Below, piece after piece: positions 24,122 to 33,266 of a DNA stretch of 38,110 nt (position 1 is its first letter; every line of letters starts with the position of its first letter). A program made the position numbers and the translations under genes. Under the pieces are notes generated by a model. That model had not been told where the DNA came from, searched no databases, and was given only the letters and a program-made list of their open reading frames with translations. This DNA comes from Candidatus Uhrbacteria bacterium (lineage in GTDB: Bacteria > Patescibacteriota > Patescibacteriia > JACQRZ01): contig JACPHV010000034.1 in assembly GCA_016188385.1 (NCBI GenBank), forward strand, positions 1 to 38,110, in the 5' to 3' direction.

Positions 24122-25954
24122 CTATACCTTAATCATGACCGGCAACACCATGGGGCGTTTTTCGGTCTTTTTGAATAACATCGCTCCAACATCGTCACGT
24201 ATCCTATTGCGTACCGGCGCCCATGACTCAATATCCGAGAGATTATGCCCCTCCAATATCCTGATCACGAGTGATTTAACTTCACCCATCAGCCGTTCTG
24301 AACCTTTCATATATACAAATCCGCGCGAGATGACATCCGGCTCTACGGCGATCTTTCCGTTTTTATCAACCGGAGCAACCACGACAACCATGCCATCCTG
24401 CGCGAGCACCTGCCGATCGCGGATCACCACGTTGCCGACATCGCCGACGCCGAGCCCATCCACCATGATATAATCAATGTCCAGTTTCGTAGGACTCAAA
24501 CGGGCCACGCCCGCGTGATTGATCTCGATGGATTCTCCATTGCCCATGACAAAAATGGATTTGTCACTCCACCCCATCTGGCGCGCGATTTCCGCGTGGC
24601 GGACTAACATATACCGCTCTCCATGGATCGGCATAAAATACCGCGGACGGACGAGCCCGAGCATGAGCTTCATCTCCTCGCGATACGCATGTCCGGAAGC
24701 ATGCACGTCAAAAAGCTTATTGTACACGACATCCGCGCCCAGCAAAAATAAATTATTCATCAGATTCGTGACGGCGCGTTCATTGCCGGGAATCGGCGAT
24801 GAGGAAAGGATGATGGTATCGCCCTTTTGGATTTTTACATGGCGGTGTTCGCCTCGCGACATCCTGCCAAGCGCCGATGTTTCTTGCCCCTGGCTGCCCG
24901 TTGAGATAATGACAACGCGGTTATCGGGATATTTGTTGATCTCATCAATTTTAATGACCGTACCGCGGGGCACTTTGAGAAATCCCAATTTAATGGCGGT
25001 CGTCAATACTTTTTCCATGCTCATGCCGGAAATAGCCACCTTGCGATCAAGATCAGCTGCCGCGGTGACGATCTGCTGGATGCGGCTTACGAGCGAAGAA
25101 AACGTCGCGATAATAATCCGACCGCTTGCTTTGGAAAAAAGTAATCGCAGATTTTGCTCGATCTCACGCTCCGACTGGCAGTAGCCCGGGCGTTCCGCGT
25201 TTGTGCTGTCAGAACACAGGAGAATGACACCATCCATGCCGAGACGAGCAAGCTTGCCGAATTCAGTCGGCCTTTGATCCTGCGGCGTGTGGTCGAATTT
25301 CCAGTCGCCGGTATGAAGTACCGTGCCAATCGGCGTGTGCAACGCGATTCCGATGCTATCCGGAATGTTATGGTTCACGCGAAAAAAAGTGACGGTAAAC
25401 ACGCCGAGCTGCAGCGTATCATCCGGATCAACTTCTGAAAGCCTCACATGACGCGTCAGATTGAATTCATCAAGGCGGTCGCGGATCATTCCCACGGTGA
25501 GTTTTGTGCCATACACGGTGGGCATTCCGAGATCGCGAATGAAATACGGGATCGCACCCGTATGGTCGAGATGGCCATGGGTAATCAATACTCCCCTGAT
25601 CTTGTGGCGATTCTGCTTTGCGTAAGCGATATCAGGCAATACATAATCGACACCCGGCATGCTATCAAGCGGAAACATAAATCCCATATCCACGATGACC
25701 ATATCATTGCCGTATTCAAAGAGCATCATGTTGCGCCCGAATTCGCCTACCCCGCCAAGCGGTAGGATCCGCAAGCGACGTTCGCCTTCGGTGAAACGAA
25801 TCTGTTGATCCGACACCGAGCGCGATTGGATCGGCTGCCGGACTTTGCCGCGTTGCGGTATGCGGGACATACGCGATGGGCGGCGTGTCGACCGTGAGTG
25901 GCGCGCGGGCCTGCGGCCGGAGGACGCTGTTCTAAACTGTGTTGATTCTACCAT
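24122..25954 (-). CDS. rnj: Ribonuclease J
   Basis: 610 aa. The metallo-beta-lactamase core has THGHLDHTGAIP (H126, H128, D130, H131) and a beta-CASP domain with the PIPGNE and HASGHAYREE motifs, followed by a C-terminal domain. RNase J is a 5'-to-3' exo- and endoribonuclease central to mRNA decay and rRNA maturation in bacteria lacking RNase E. The first ~55 residues are an Arg/Ser/Pro-rich basic tail ahead of the catalytic core, longer than usual; it may bind RNA or partner proteins. Confidence 0.96.
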   Translation of the reverse strand: MVESTQFRTASSGRRPARHSRSTRRPSRMSRIPQRGKVRQPIQSRSVSDQQIRFTEGERRLRILPLGGVGEFGRNMMLFEYGNDMVIVDMGFMFPLDSMPGVDYVLPDIAYAKQNRHKIRGVLITHGHLDHTGAIPYFIRDLGMPTVYGTKLTVGMIRDRLDEFNLTRHVRLSEVDPDDTLQLGVFTVTFFRVNHNIPDSIGIALHTPIGTVLHTGDWKFDHTPQDQRPTEFGKLARLGMDGVILLCSDSTNAERPGYCQSEREIEQNLRLLFSKASGRIIIATFSSLVSRIQQIVTAAADLDRKVAISGMSMEKVLTTAIKLGFLKVPRGTVIKIDEINKYPDNRVVIISTGSQGQETSALGRMSRGEHRHVKIQKGDTIILSSSPIPGNERAVTNLMNNLFLLGADVVYNKLFDVHASGHAYREEMKLMLGLVRPRYFMPIHGERYMLVRHAEIARQMGWSDKSIFVMGNGESIEINHAGVARLSPTKLDIDYIMVDGLGVGDVGNVVIRDRQVLAQDGMVVVVAPVDKNGKIAVEPDVISRGFVYMKGSERLMGEVKSLVIRILEGHNLSDIESWAPVRNRIRDDVGAMLFKKTEKRPMVLPVMIKV

Positions 25955-26021
25955 ACATAACTGTTAAAAAAGTAATTGTTAAAAATAGTAAACTGTGCAG
26001 GCATGAGCGACGGCTCAACCT

Positions 26022-26105
26022 TGCCCCCGAGAGGACTCGAACCTCCACGACCTTGCGGCCACTAGCTCCTGAAGCTAGCGCGTCTGCCAATTCCGCCACA
26101 GGGGC
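26022..26105 (-). tRNA. tRNA-Leu (anticodon CAG)
   Basis: Read on the minus strand: acceptor GCCCCTG pairs with CGGGGGC, D-arm GGCGGAATTGGCAGACGC, anticodon arm CTAGC-TTCAGGA-GCTAG with CAG at 34-36, a long variable arm (TGGCCGCAAGGTCG) as in class II tRNAs, and T-arm GGAGG-TTCGAGT-CCTCT. Discriminator A; CCA is not encoded. It lies 36 nt after the stop of the solute-binding protein gene, so it could be processed from that transcript. Confidence 0.97.
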
Positions 26106-26141
26106 ACATGGTGGCGCGATACGCTTGTTCTCGCGCTTTGC

Positions 26142-27974
26142 TTATTTTCTTGTCCGTTTAGTTTTTATGTACCGCTCCGTCAAATCCAATAATCGATCGG
26201 CGGGATACACGAGATACGTACCATCGCGCACCCCCTTGATTCTCGTGTCTACGACATAATTATATGTTGGGCTGTAAAGGAAGATCGCGGGAACCTCATC
26301 GCTCATAATATCCTGAAATTTCGCATACCGTTCGGCCCGCTGTTCCGGATCCGTCAGATGCCGACCCTCTTCGAGAAGCGTATCGACAGTCTCATTGGAA
26401 AATTGGCTTAAGTTCAAACCCGGCGGCTGGATCTGCGAAGAATGCCAAAACGGATACAGGTCCGGATCCGCTCCGATGATAGCTCCATATAATAGCGCCT
26501 CATAGTCACGAGAGTCGATTACATCAGACTTTACCAATGCGGGATCCGCGAATGCCAAATCTGTTTTCACGCCGATGTGTTCCCAATTTTCTTTTACGAT
26601 TGCGGCGATATCCGCGTGCTCGGGCCGCTGTACGGTAGTAAGAGTAATCGTCAGATAACGTTTTATTTCTGCTTTTTCTTTCGTGCCATCTTCCTTTTCT
26701 TTCTCTTCTGTCTCCATCTTATAGAGATTGCCCTGTTCATCTTTTTTCCAACCCGCGGTCTCGAGGAGCGCTGATGCTTTCGCCGCGTCTTTCTGGTACG
26801 TTTTTATCTTTTCCGAATACCCCAAGAAGCCGGGGAGAAGCGGTGAATGAATCACCGTACCCTCTCCTGATAACACATCGCGTACGATGCGGTCTTTGTC
26901 AATCGCGAAAGCAAGGGCTTGACGCACCGCTTTTGATGAGAGATCAGGATTAGCTTTTTGATTGAAAAATATCGCGGTATATTGCGGGATTTGAAACGTA
27001 TAATACGCAAGCTGGTTATCTTTCTGGAGTTTGCTGCGAAGCCTGCGCGGCAAGAAACTGACTCCATCCACATGCCTGCTTTTCAATGCCTGAATACTTG
27101 AGTCGTTATCCGGATAAAACTTGAACACTATGGTATCCAAAAATGGCTTTGCTCCAAAATACTCATCAAATCTCTTAAACGTGTAGGAACGAAGCGTCCC
27201 ATCCTTGTCTTTGGAAAAACTGTCGTATTTCCACGGACCGGTTCCGACAGGCTTTACGTTTGGCGAAGCGAAAAATATATTTTCCGGCTGCAAGGAGCCC
27301 CATACGTGCCGCGGCATTATCCCTGTCGTGGCTATCAAGTCGAGGAAAGGGGCAAATGGTTTTGGAAGCACGAATAGGACCGTGGCATCGTCAACCTTTT
27401 TTACTTCAATTTCTTTATAGCTCAACGAAAGCGGGCTGCGTGATTTCGGATCCTTAATGAGATTGACGGTAAATACGACATCATCGATGCTTACCGGCTG
27501 GCCGTCATGCCACTTCACGTCTCGACGCAGATGAAACGTATAGGACTTTGCGTCATCGCTGATCTCGTATGATTCAGCCAGATCGCTGATCATTTCCCTA
27601 TTACTAGTATAGCGCAAAAGTCCGGAATACACAAGTGAGCTCAAGTCCCGATCGACATCATTCTGGACAAAAATGGGATTGATATATTGCGGCACGCCTA
27701 CAACACCCTCCGTATAGGTGCCGCCGCTTTTCGGTTCAAATCCCGTATCGGCGGTGAACGCGCGCCATCCAAGAAATATCAGATTTACAAGCAAGACCGC
27801 AAAAAGTATCTTCACGACGCGATACTCTCCCGACGCCAATACCTTTCCGGCATATCGAAGCTGGCGCAAAGAAGGAAAACGTTTTGAGCCGAGCAGACCG
27901 ACAACGTGCCGATCCAGAGCTGTATGACGGGAACGTTTATGCCTCCATGAAAGCATGTTACCGACACGACTCAT
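26142..27974 (-). CDS. Extracellular solute-binding protein, family 5 (peptide-type)
   Basis: 610 aa from the ATG at 27974 (the track starts at a TTG seven codons earlier). After a ~60-residue basic cytoplasmic stretch there is a single membrane helix (VVKILFAVLLVNLIFLGW), then the family-5 SBP fold: GGTYTEGVVGVPQYINPIF, SYTFHLRRDVKWHDGQPV and VRQALAFAIDKDRIV. These proteins deliver oligopeptides or similar solutes to ABC permeases. Here it is membrane-tethered by a helix with no lipobox, and no permease gene is nearby. A ~40-residue Lys/Glu-rich insert (KMETEEKEKEDGTKEKAEIK) is odd for the family. Confidence 0.9.
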   Translation of the reverse strand: MSRVGNMLSWRHKRSRHTALDRHVVGLLGSKRFPSLRQLRYAGKVLASGEYRVVKILFAVLLVNLIFLGWRAFTADTGFEPKSGGTYTEGVVGVPQYINPIFVQNDVDRDLSSLVYSGLLRYTSNREMISDLAESYEISDDAKSYTFHLRRDVKWHDGQPVSIDDVVFTVNLIKDPKSRSPLSLSYKEIEVKKVDDATVLFVLPKPFAPFLDLIATTGIMPRHVWGSLQPENIFFASPNVKPVGTGPWKYDSFSKDKDGTLRSYTFKRFDEYFGAKPFLDTIVFKFYPDNDSSIQALKSRHVDGVSFLPRRLRSKLQKDNQLAYYTFQIPQYTAIFFNQKANPDLSSKAVRQALAFAIDKDRIVRDVLSGEGTVIHSPLLPGFLGYSEKIKTYQKDAAKASALLETAGWKKDEQGNLYKMETEEKEKEDGTKEKAEIKRYLTITLTTVQRPEHADIAAIVKENWEHIGVKTDLAFADPALVKSDVIDSRDYEALLYGAIIGADPDLYPFWHSSQIQPPGLNLSQFSNETVDTLLEEGRHLTDPEQRAERYAKFQDIMSDEVPAIFLYSPTYNYVVDTRIKGVRDGTYLVYPADRLLDLTERYIKTKRTRK

Positions 27975-28053
27975 AGAGCGCGGGAATCCTGACAAATGAA
28001 TGAGAAAACATCATGTGCGTTTGTACACAGTTTCTCCAAAAATAAAACGTGGC

Positions 28054-28275
28054 TTAACGCGCAAGCAATACAACGCCAAGAGAAGAAAGAAGAAAAAGGG
28101 CGGCAAGTACGATTGTCGCGCTGAATAGTTTCTTTTCAATACCCCGCTTTGTGCGATATACATTGCCTTCGCCGCCGAAAGCCGCCCCCAAACCGGTGCC
28201 TCGCTGTTGTAAAAGAATTGCAACGATAAGGAGAAGAGAGGATGCAAGCTGGATTACTCGAAACGCCATTTCCAT
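28054..28275 (-). CDS. secG: Preprotein translocase subunit SecG
   Basis: 73 aa, typical SecG length and topology: two membrane helices (3-22 and 52-72) joined by a loop with LLQQRGTGLGAAFGG, the family's conserved segment. SecG is the accessory subunit of the SecYEG channel. The promoter TTGACA/TATACC lies 68 nt upstream. Confidence 0.95.
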   Translation of the reverse strand: MEMAFRVIQLASSLLLIVAILLQQRGTGLGAAFGGEGNVYRTKRGIEKKLFSATIVLAALFLLSSLGVVLLAR

Positions 28276-28342
28276 AAATCTACTAAAGATACTTTGAATT
28301 CAAGGGAGATTATTACGGGCTCAACAATGTCCAATGCATAGT

Positions 28343-28372
28343 GGTATACACCATAAACCACTTGTTTGTCAA
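28343..28372 (-). promoter_or_regulatory. secG promoter
   Basis: Minus strand TTGACA (28372-28367), 18-bp spacer, TATACC (28348-28343). Confidence 0.6.
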
Positions 28373-28395
28373 CAATGCTCCCGGGGCTTAACACG

Positions 28396-28417
28396 CTTCT
28401 CTCGAAATAGAGAGAAG
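28396..28417. other. Hairpin overlapping the adjacent terminator
   Basis: CTTCTCTC-GAAATA-GAGAGAAG, an 8-bp perfect hairpin. Its right arm overlaps the left arm of the larger hairpin at 28413-28456, so only one of the two can form in a transcript. Confidence 0.7.
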
Positions 28418-28456
28418 CCGTTCCCCGCGTATCCGGCAATGGGGGGAACGGCTTTC
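28413..28456. terminator. GC-rich terminator hairpin
   Basis: AGAAGCCGTTCCCC pairs with GGGGAACGGCTTTCTTT across a short loop. It lies just after the stop of the 28476-28949 gene (minus), so it probably ends that transcript; the plus strand also has a T-rich tail. Confidence 0.7.
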
Positions 28457-28475
28457 TTTATTAAAGAATGTGTCG

Positions 28476-28949
28476 CTACCACGGCTCCTCCTCCCGTTCA
28501 GCTACGATCATTCCTACTCTGCGGGCAGTGTAGGTAATGCTTAAAAGATTCGGGAGTAAAAACAGTACGCGGGCGCCGTCCCATACGATTGTGGGGTTGG
28601 CGTGGCCGGTAAGCGTGGCACGAAGGTGGACGACAACATGACAGACTTCGGCATACTGCCGAAGCGTCAGTACGATTGACGGCTCGAGATACGAACGGAG
28701 CCTGCCATGCTCATCTCCTTCAACGCCGACTTCAATCGTTTTCGGCACGATCGAGTGCCGCATTGATTCACGGAGAATGCCGGAACATTCGTGCTCGGCA
28801 ACTCGAGCATAAAAGCCTTGCACATCCTCCAAGCTCTGAAACTCCGGCTCGCTGATCAATTTCGCTAACAAATCGGTGATCACTTCACTAAAGAGCACGC
28901 CGACGGCTTTCTCGCAATACGCGAGAAAAAAACTATCATACAAAGCCAT
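28476..28949 (-). CDS. Hypothetical protein, tandem paralogue B
   Basis: 157 aa, no signal or membrane segment. It resembles its upstream neighbour (28962-29429) along its whole length: a helical first half with FxxLEDVQGFYARVAEHE, a central VEGDEHGRLRSYL, and a beta-rich end (WDGARVLFLLPNLLSITYTARRV). No family recognised. The two genes are 12 nt apart and form an operon. Likely cytoplasmic; function unknown. Confidence 0.75.
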   Translation of the reverse strand: MALYDSFFLAYCEKAVGVLFSEVITDLLAKLISEPEFQSLEDVQGFYARVAEHECSGILRESMRHSIVPKTIEVGVEGDEHGRLRSYLEPSIVLTLRQYAEVCHVVVHLRATLTGHANPTIVWDGARVLFLLPNLLSITYTARRVGMIVAEREEEPW

Positions 28950-28961
28950 TGCGCGTGCCGC

Positions 28962-29429
28962 CTATTTCGCGCGATCCACGAATGTGGCTTCGACGACGCG
29001 AGCTTGATAGCAAAGAGCCGTTCCGTTCGGCAAGCCGATTTCCAGATCGGCCTCGCTCCACGTGTAGAGAGATACTCTCCCGCGCAGTATAGCCGCGATC
29101 CGCAGCAAGATAGCCGCTCGTCTTTCCTTATAACCGATCCAGAGCCGCACATAGTGCTGAAACCGTCCTGTCATGTCGCCCTCATTCACCTCATACCTGA
29201 AGCGAAAAACGTTGTCGACATTCTCGTAGGCGATTTCAAACTTGACCTGTTCGATCGACTCGTCGCGCGTGCGTTCGAGCACCGCTTCGGCAAACGTCCG
29301 GTACTCTTCTATTTCAGCAAACTCGTCCTCCATAATCAGGGTTTCAAAAACCTGTGGAAGGACGCGGACCATGAACGCTGGCGTGATAATGTTCAGGTAT
29401 GTCCTGAACGCAACATCATCAACGCCCAT
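28962..29429 (-). CDS. Hypothetical protein, tandem paralogue A
   Basis: 155 aa starting MGVDDVAFRTYL. This start is chosen over the track's (29444) because GAGGAGG lies 6 nt before it, the strongest Shine-Dalgarno in the window. Shared features with the next gene: EFAEIEEYRTFAEAVLE, NEGDMTGRFQHYV and the closing WSEADLEIGLPNGTALCYQARVV. No family recognised. Its promoter is the minus-strand TATACT at 29508-29503, back to back with that of dsbA. Confidence 0.75.
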   Translation of the reverse strand: MGVDDVAFRTYLNIITPAFMVRVLPQVFETLIMEDEFAEIEEYRTFAEAVLERTRDESIEQVKFEIAYENVDNVFRFRYEVNEGDMTGRFQHYVRLWIGYKERRAAILLRIAAILRGRVSLYTWSEADLEIGLPNGTALCYQARVVEATFVDRAK

Positions 29430-29502
29430 ATCAAACCTCCTCACTCAAAAAACGAAAAACGCACATTCTATAAAAAAGTTCTCAAGGAACCAAGTACATG
29501 GA

Positions 29503-29533
29503 AGTATACCATAAGCAATGAATATGGTATACT
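29503..29533. promoter_or_regulatory. Symmetric divergent promoter/operator
   Basis: AGTATACCATA, 9 nt, TATGGTATACT: a perfect 11-bp inverted repeat. Each arm is an extended -10 box (TGGTATACT), one for dsbA (plus) and one for the paralogue pair (minus). On the plus side the box ends 6 nt before the dsbA ATG, so that mRNA should be leaderless. Confidence 0.65.
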
Positions 29534-29539
29534 CAAAAA

Positions 29540-30235
29540 ATGAAAAAGCACTACATAATTTTTTTGGTCCCCGTCGTACTCACCATGCTTGTCATAGCCG
29601 GCATCGCGGTCGCGCGGCAGCGATCAGAGACAAAACACAATAATCGGCTCTCCCCGTCAATAAAACGGGACAGCGCTCAACTGCTTCAAGATTACCAATC
29701 GCTCCTGTCGAATCCGCTCGCGCCCTCTTTTGGACCAAAAGACGCCGCGGTGACGGTTGTCGAATTTCTTGACTTCCAATGCCCCTATTGCGGCGCGAAC
29801 CATGAAGACCTGATGCGCTTGATGAGCACATATCAAGAATCATCCGTACGATTTGAATTCCGCCAGTTCCCTATCACCTCCATCCACCCCCATGCGGTAC
29901 CGGCAGCTCAAGCGGCGCTTTGCTCCCATGAGCAAGGCAGATACCTCGACATGCAAAATATCATGTTTACGCGGCAGGATGACATCAAACCTGAAGCATA
30001 CACGCCTTGGGCAGCCGAGCTCGGGATGAATCTCGCCCAATTTAATACCTGTCTCGCGGAAAAAAAATATCATTCCGTCATTAAAAAGGACTTGTCCGAT
30101 GCACAATCGCTGGGCATCCAAGGAACGCCGACTTGGTTCATCAACGGTGAACGGGTAGTCGGCCAAATCTCTTATGAAGAGATGACCGCGATCATTGACG
30201 ATTATCTCGGACGATCAGCGGCAAGCCAACGCTAG
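29540..30235 (+). CDS. DsbA-like thiol-disulfide oxidoreductase
   Basis: 231 aa. N-terminal membrane helix or uncleaved signal (residues 5-25), then a thioredoxin-like domain with an inserted helical part. The active site is CPYC (C81, C84) in EFLDFQCPYCG, and the cis-proline loop is GTPTWFING. Proteins of this DsbA/DsbG-like group form or reshuffle disulfides outside the membrane. No DsbB or VKOR partner is in the window. The giant Cys-rich protein is an obvious possible substrate, by inference. Confidence 0.92.
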   Translation: MKKHYIIFLVPVVLTMLVIAGIAVARQRSETKHNNRLSPSIKRDSAQLLQDYQSLLSNPLAPSFGPKDAAVTVVEFLDFQCPYCGANHEDLMRLMSTYQESSVRFEFRQFPITSIHPHAVPAAQAALCSHEQGRYLDMQNIMFTRQDDIKPEAYTPWAAELGMNLAQFNTCLAEKKYHSVIKKDLSDAQSLGIQGTPTWFINGERVVGQISYEEMTAIIDDYLGRSAASQR

Positions 30236-30260
30236 GGAAAACAATTCTTGGCAAGCAGGC

Positions 30261-30289
30261 TAGACTTGTTTTGAAAACTCCGCTATACT
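30261..30289 (+). promoter_or_regulatory. uvrA promoter
   Basis: TAGACT (30261-30266), 17-bp spacer, TATACT (30284-30289), 26 nt before the ATG at 30316. Because it lies inside the longer ORF given in the track, it supports the later start. Confidence 0.6.
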
Positions 30290-30315
30290 GCGAGGGTTCA
30301 TTTTTGATTTTGTGT

Positions 30316-33189
30316 ATGCAGGATGCAATCAAAATACGCGGCGCGCGCGTGCATAACTTAAAGAATGTCGACGTTACGATCCCTCGTCACTCCTTGACGG
30401 TGTTTACCGGCGTATCAGGAAGCGGGAAATCTTCACTCGCGTTTGATACGATCTACGCGGAGGGACAGCGGCGATTCATGGAAAGCCTTTCGAGTTTTTC
30501 GCGACAATTTATGGAGGGCATGGATAAGCCGGATGTCGACAGTATCGAGGGCTTGCCGCCGGCTATCGCGATCGACCAACGTACCACGATTTCGTCACCG
30601 CGTTCTACGGTCGGCACCGCCACGGAACTATACGATTATTTCCGAATACTTTTTGCGGCGATCGGCACTCCGCATTGCACCCGCTGCTCTCTTGAATTGC
30701 ACGCGAGTTCGCGGCAAAAAATAATTGAAGCCGTCATCGCGGCAAAAAAAAATCATACCGGGGAATTATTTCTCCTCTCTCCGCTCGACAGCGACCATGG
30801 GATCGACGTAGATCGTATCGTTGATGAATTACACCGCAGCGGCTATCATTCGATCCGATTCGATAAAAAAGTCATGACTCTCCGGGAGTTTGGCGCGTTG
30901 CGCTTTTCTCGAGCTGACACAGGACACACGCTCGAAATCATCGTTGATCGATTGGAGAGCAGCCGTTCGCGCGAGCCGGACATCCGCCGCATCGCCGAAT
31001 CAATACAGACAGCGCTCGAGCTCGGAGACGGCACGCTCATTGTCGAAGCGGGAGGCATGGAAATGGCGTTGAGCGAGCGTCTGCGATGTCCCTCGTGCGG
31101 CTTTGAGATGAAAGATCTCGATGCGAGCGTCTTTTCTTTTAATAATCCGCGAGGCGCGTGCCCGACGTGTACCGGCTTGGGGTATCTACTCGCGTTCGAT
31201 CCGGAATTACTCATGCCGAATCCTCGGCTCACTATCGCGCAAGGAGCGATACAACCGCTTCATAAACTTTTTTCCAATAACACGGAATGGCTCTCCTTGC
31301 TTGAGGGATGGGCGGCGCACGCGCGATTTTCGATCGACGCGGCGGTAGAGACTCTCACTTCGCAACAACGCGCGACTTTGCTGCATGGCGTTCACGCGAA
31401 CACGTCCCGCGCGCAAGCGATGAGCGCCAAGCGCTCGCACGGACCAGCCGCTCAACCTTTTGAGGGCGTAGTGCCGTATCTGGAAAAAAAATATCGTGAA
31501 ACAGGTTCGGAATACCTTCAAAAAGAGCTGGAGGCATATATGCGCACGTCGCTGTGCCGAGACTGCGCGGGAAAACGCTTGCGGCCTGAATTGCTCTGCG
31601 TCACAGTCGGCGGACATAGCATCAATGAATTCGTCACGCTCTCCATCGACGCGCTTGCGTCGCTTATCGCTTCTCTGACTGATAACGCTAAAAAAGCGCA
31701 CGCGCTTTCATCAAAAGATCGTGAGATCAGCAAACGAATCATCAAAGAAATTCTGTCCCGTCTCGAAGGTCTGCATTCGGTGGGACTTGGATATCTCACG
31801 CTCGACCGCAGTATGCCGACGTTATCAGGCGGGGAAGCGCAACGCGTAAAGCTCGCCACGCATGTGCGATCCTCGCTTGTCGGGGTCGTATATGTACTTG
31901 ATGAACCATCGGTCGGCCTTCATCCTCGCGACACGCAGGATCTGCTCCGGACGCTTCGCGAGTTAAAGGAACAAGGCAATACCGTATTGATCGTCGAACA
32001 TGAAAAACAGATCATTCTTAATGCTGACTTAATCGTGGATGTGGGTCCGCGCGCGGGCAGGGATGGGGGGGCGATTGTCGGCGTAGGCACTCCGAAAGAA
32101 ATCATGAAAGAAAAACGATCGCTTACGGGCGCGTATTTATCGGGCGCGCGTAGTTTAACGCCGTGTAAAAAACCGCGTGCGGGCAATGGACTCGCCCTCC
32201 GGATTCGCGGAGCGCGCGCGTTTAACCTGAAAAATATCACCATCGCCATCCCGCTCGGCAGACTGGTGTGCGTGACGGGCGTATCGGGTTCCGGAAAATC
32301 AACGCTGATCGTTGATATCCTCTCAAAAGCAATTATGAAAAAATTGTATCGATCAAAAGACGAACCGGAAGAACACGATGCGATTGAGGGGATAGAACAT
32401 ATCGACAAAACGGTAGTGATTGACCAATCGCCGATCGGACGCACACCGCGATCAAATCCTGCCACCTATACCAATCTTTTTACGCCGATCCGCGAATTAT
32501 TCACTGCTCTGCCGGAAGCGAAGATCAAAGGCTTCAAACCGGGCCATTTTAGCTTCAATGTCAAGGGTGGAAGATGCGAATCATGCCAGGGCGAGGGCAT
32601 GACGCGCATTGATATGCGCTTTCTATCCGACGTGTTCGTAGAATGCCGCGACTGCAGCGGCAAGCGCTATAATTCCGAAGCGCTTGAGATCCACTATGAC
32701 GGCCTCACGATCGCCGACGTGCTCGATCTGACGGTTGACGAAGCGAAAACATTTTTTGTAAAAACACCAAGCATCGCTGAAAAATTACAGACACTCTCTG
32801 ACGTAGGGCTTGGATATATGAAGCTGGGCCAACCGGCAACCACGCTGTCGGGAGGAGAAGCGCAGCGGATCAAGCTCGCGGGCGAGCTTGCGCGCCGCCA
32901 GACAGGCAAGACGCTCTACATTCTCGATGAACCAACAATCGGACTGCATCCCGAGGATATCAAACAGCTTCTTATTATCCTGAATCAACTGGTGGACAAG
33001 GGCAACACGATTGTTATTATTGAACATAATACCGACATCATACGAAACAGCGATTGGGTCATCGACCTCGGGCCCGAAGGAGGAGATAAGGGAGGTCAGA
33101 TCGTAGCTGAAGGGACACCGGACGAAATTGCATCGCATCCGAATAGTTGGACAGGACGGTACTTGCAAGAAGAAGCGAAGCGCTCTTGA
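30316..33189 (+). CDS. uvrA: Excinuclease ABC subunit A
   Basis: 957 aa from MQDAIKIRGARVHNLKN, the usual UvrA start; the track begins 15 codons earlier, upstream of the likely transcription start. Two ABC ATPase halves: Walker A GVSGSGKSS (~32-40) and GVSGSGKST (~655), each with an LSGGEAQR signature and a DEP Walker B. Zinc-binding Cys clusters are seen (CPSCGF...CPTCTG and CESCQGEG...CRDCSG). With UvrB it scans DNA for bulky lesions in nucleotide excision repair. An unusually short gap (105 bp) leads to leuS. Confidence 0.98.
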   Translation: MQDAIKIRGARVHNLKNVDVTIPRHSLTVFTGVSGSGKSSLAFDTIYAEGQRRFMESLSSFSRQFMEGMDKPDVDSIEGLPPAIAIDQRTTISSPRSTVGTATELYDYFRILFAAIGTPHCTRCSLELHASSRQKIIEAVIAAKKNHTGELFLLSPLDSDHGIDVDRIVDELHRSGYHSIRFDKKVMTLREFGALRFSRADTGHTLEIIVDRLESSRSREPDIRRIAESIQTALELGDGTLIVEAGGMEMALSERLRCPSCGFEMKDLDASVFSFNNPRGACPTCTGLGYLLAFDPELLMPNPRLTIAQGAIQPLHKLFSNNTEWLSLLEGWAAHARFSIDAAVETLTSQQRATLLHGVHANTSRAQAMSAKRSHGPAAQPFEGVVPYLEKKYRETGSEYLQKELEAYMRTSLCRDCAGKRLRPELLCVTVGGHSINEFVTLSIDALASLIASLTDNAKKAHALSSKDREISKRIIKEILSRLEGLHSVGLGYLTLDRSMPTLSGGEAQRVKLATHVRSSLVGVVYVLDEPSVGLHPRDTQDLLRTLRELKEQGNTVLIVEHEKQIILNADLIVDVGPRAGRDGGAIVGVGTPKEIMKEKRSLTGAYLSGARSLTPCKKPRAGNGLALRIRGARAFNLKNITIAIPLGRLVCVTGVSGSGKSTLIVDILSKAIMKKLYRSKDEPEEHDAIEGIEHIDKTVVIDQSPIGRTPRSNPATYTNLFTPIRELFTALPEAKIKGFKPGHFSFNVKGGRCESCQGEGMTRIDMRFLSDVFVECRDCSGKRYNSEALEIHYDGLTIADVLDLTVDEAKTFFVKTPSIAEKLQTLSDVGLGYMKLGQPATTLSGGEAQRIKLAGELARRQTGKTLYILDEPTIGLHPEDIKQLLIILNQLVDKGNTIVIIEHNTDIIRNSDWVIDLGPEGGDKGGQIVAEGTPDEIASHPNSWTGRYLQEEAKRS

Positions 33190-33266
33190 GGGTTCGATCT
33201 ACAAAATCTTATTAACAATGTTTTCGGGTGCAGCCCATAAGCGGCAGTCGAGGGATCAGTGGGCCT

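Noticed and set aside
28254-28439. 61-aa minus ORF upstream of secG.
   Set aside because: It overlaps the secG promoter and start and has no recognisable features.
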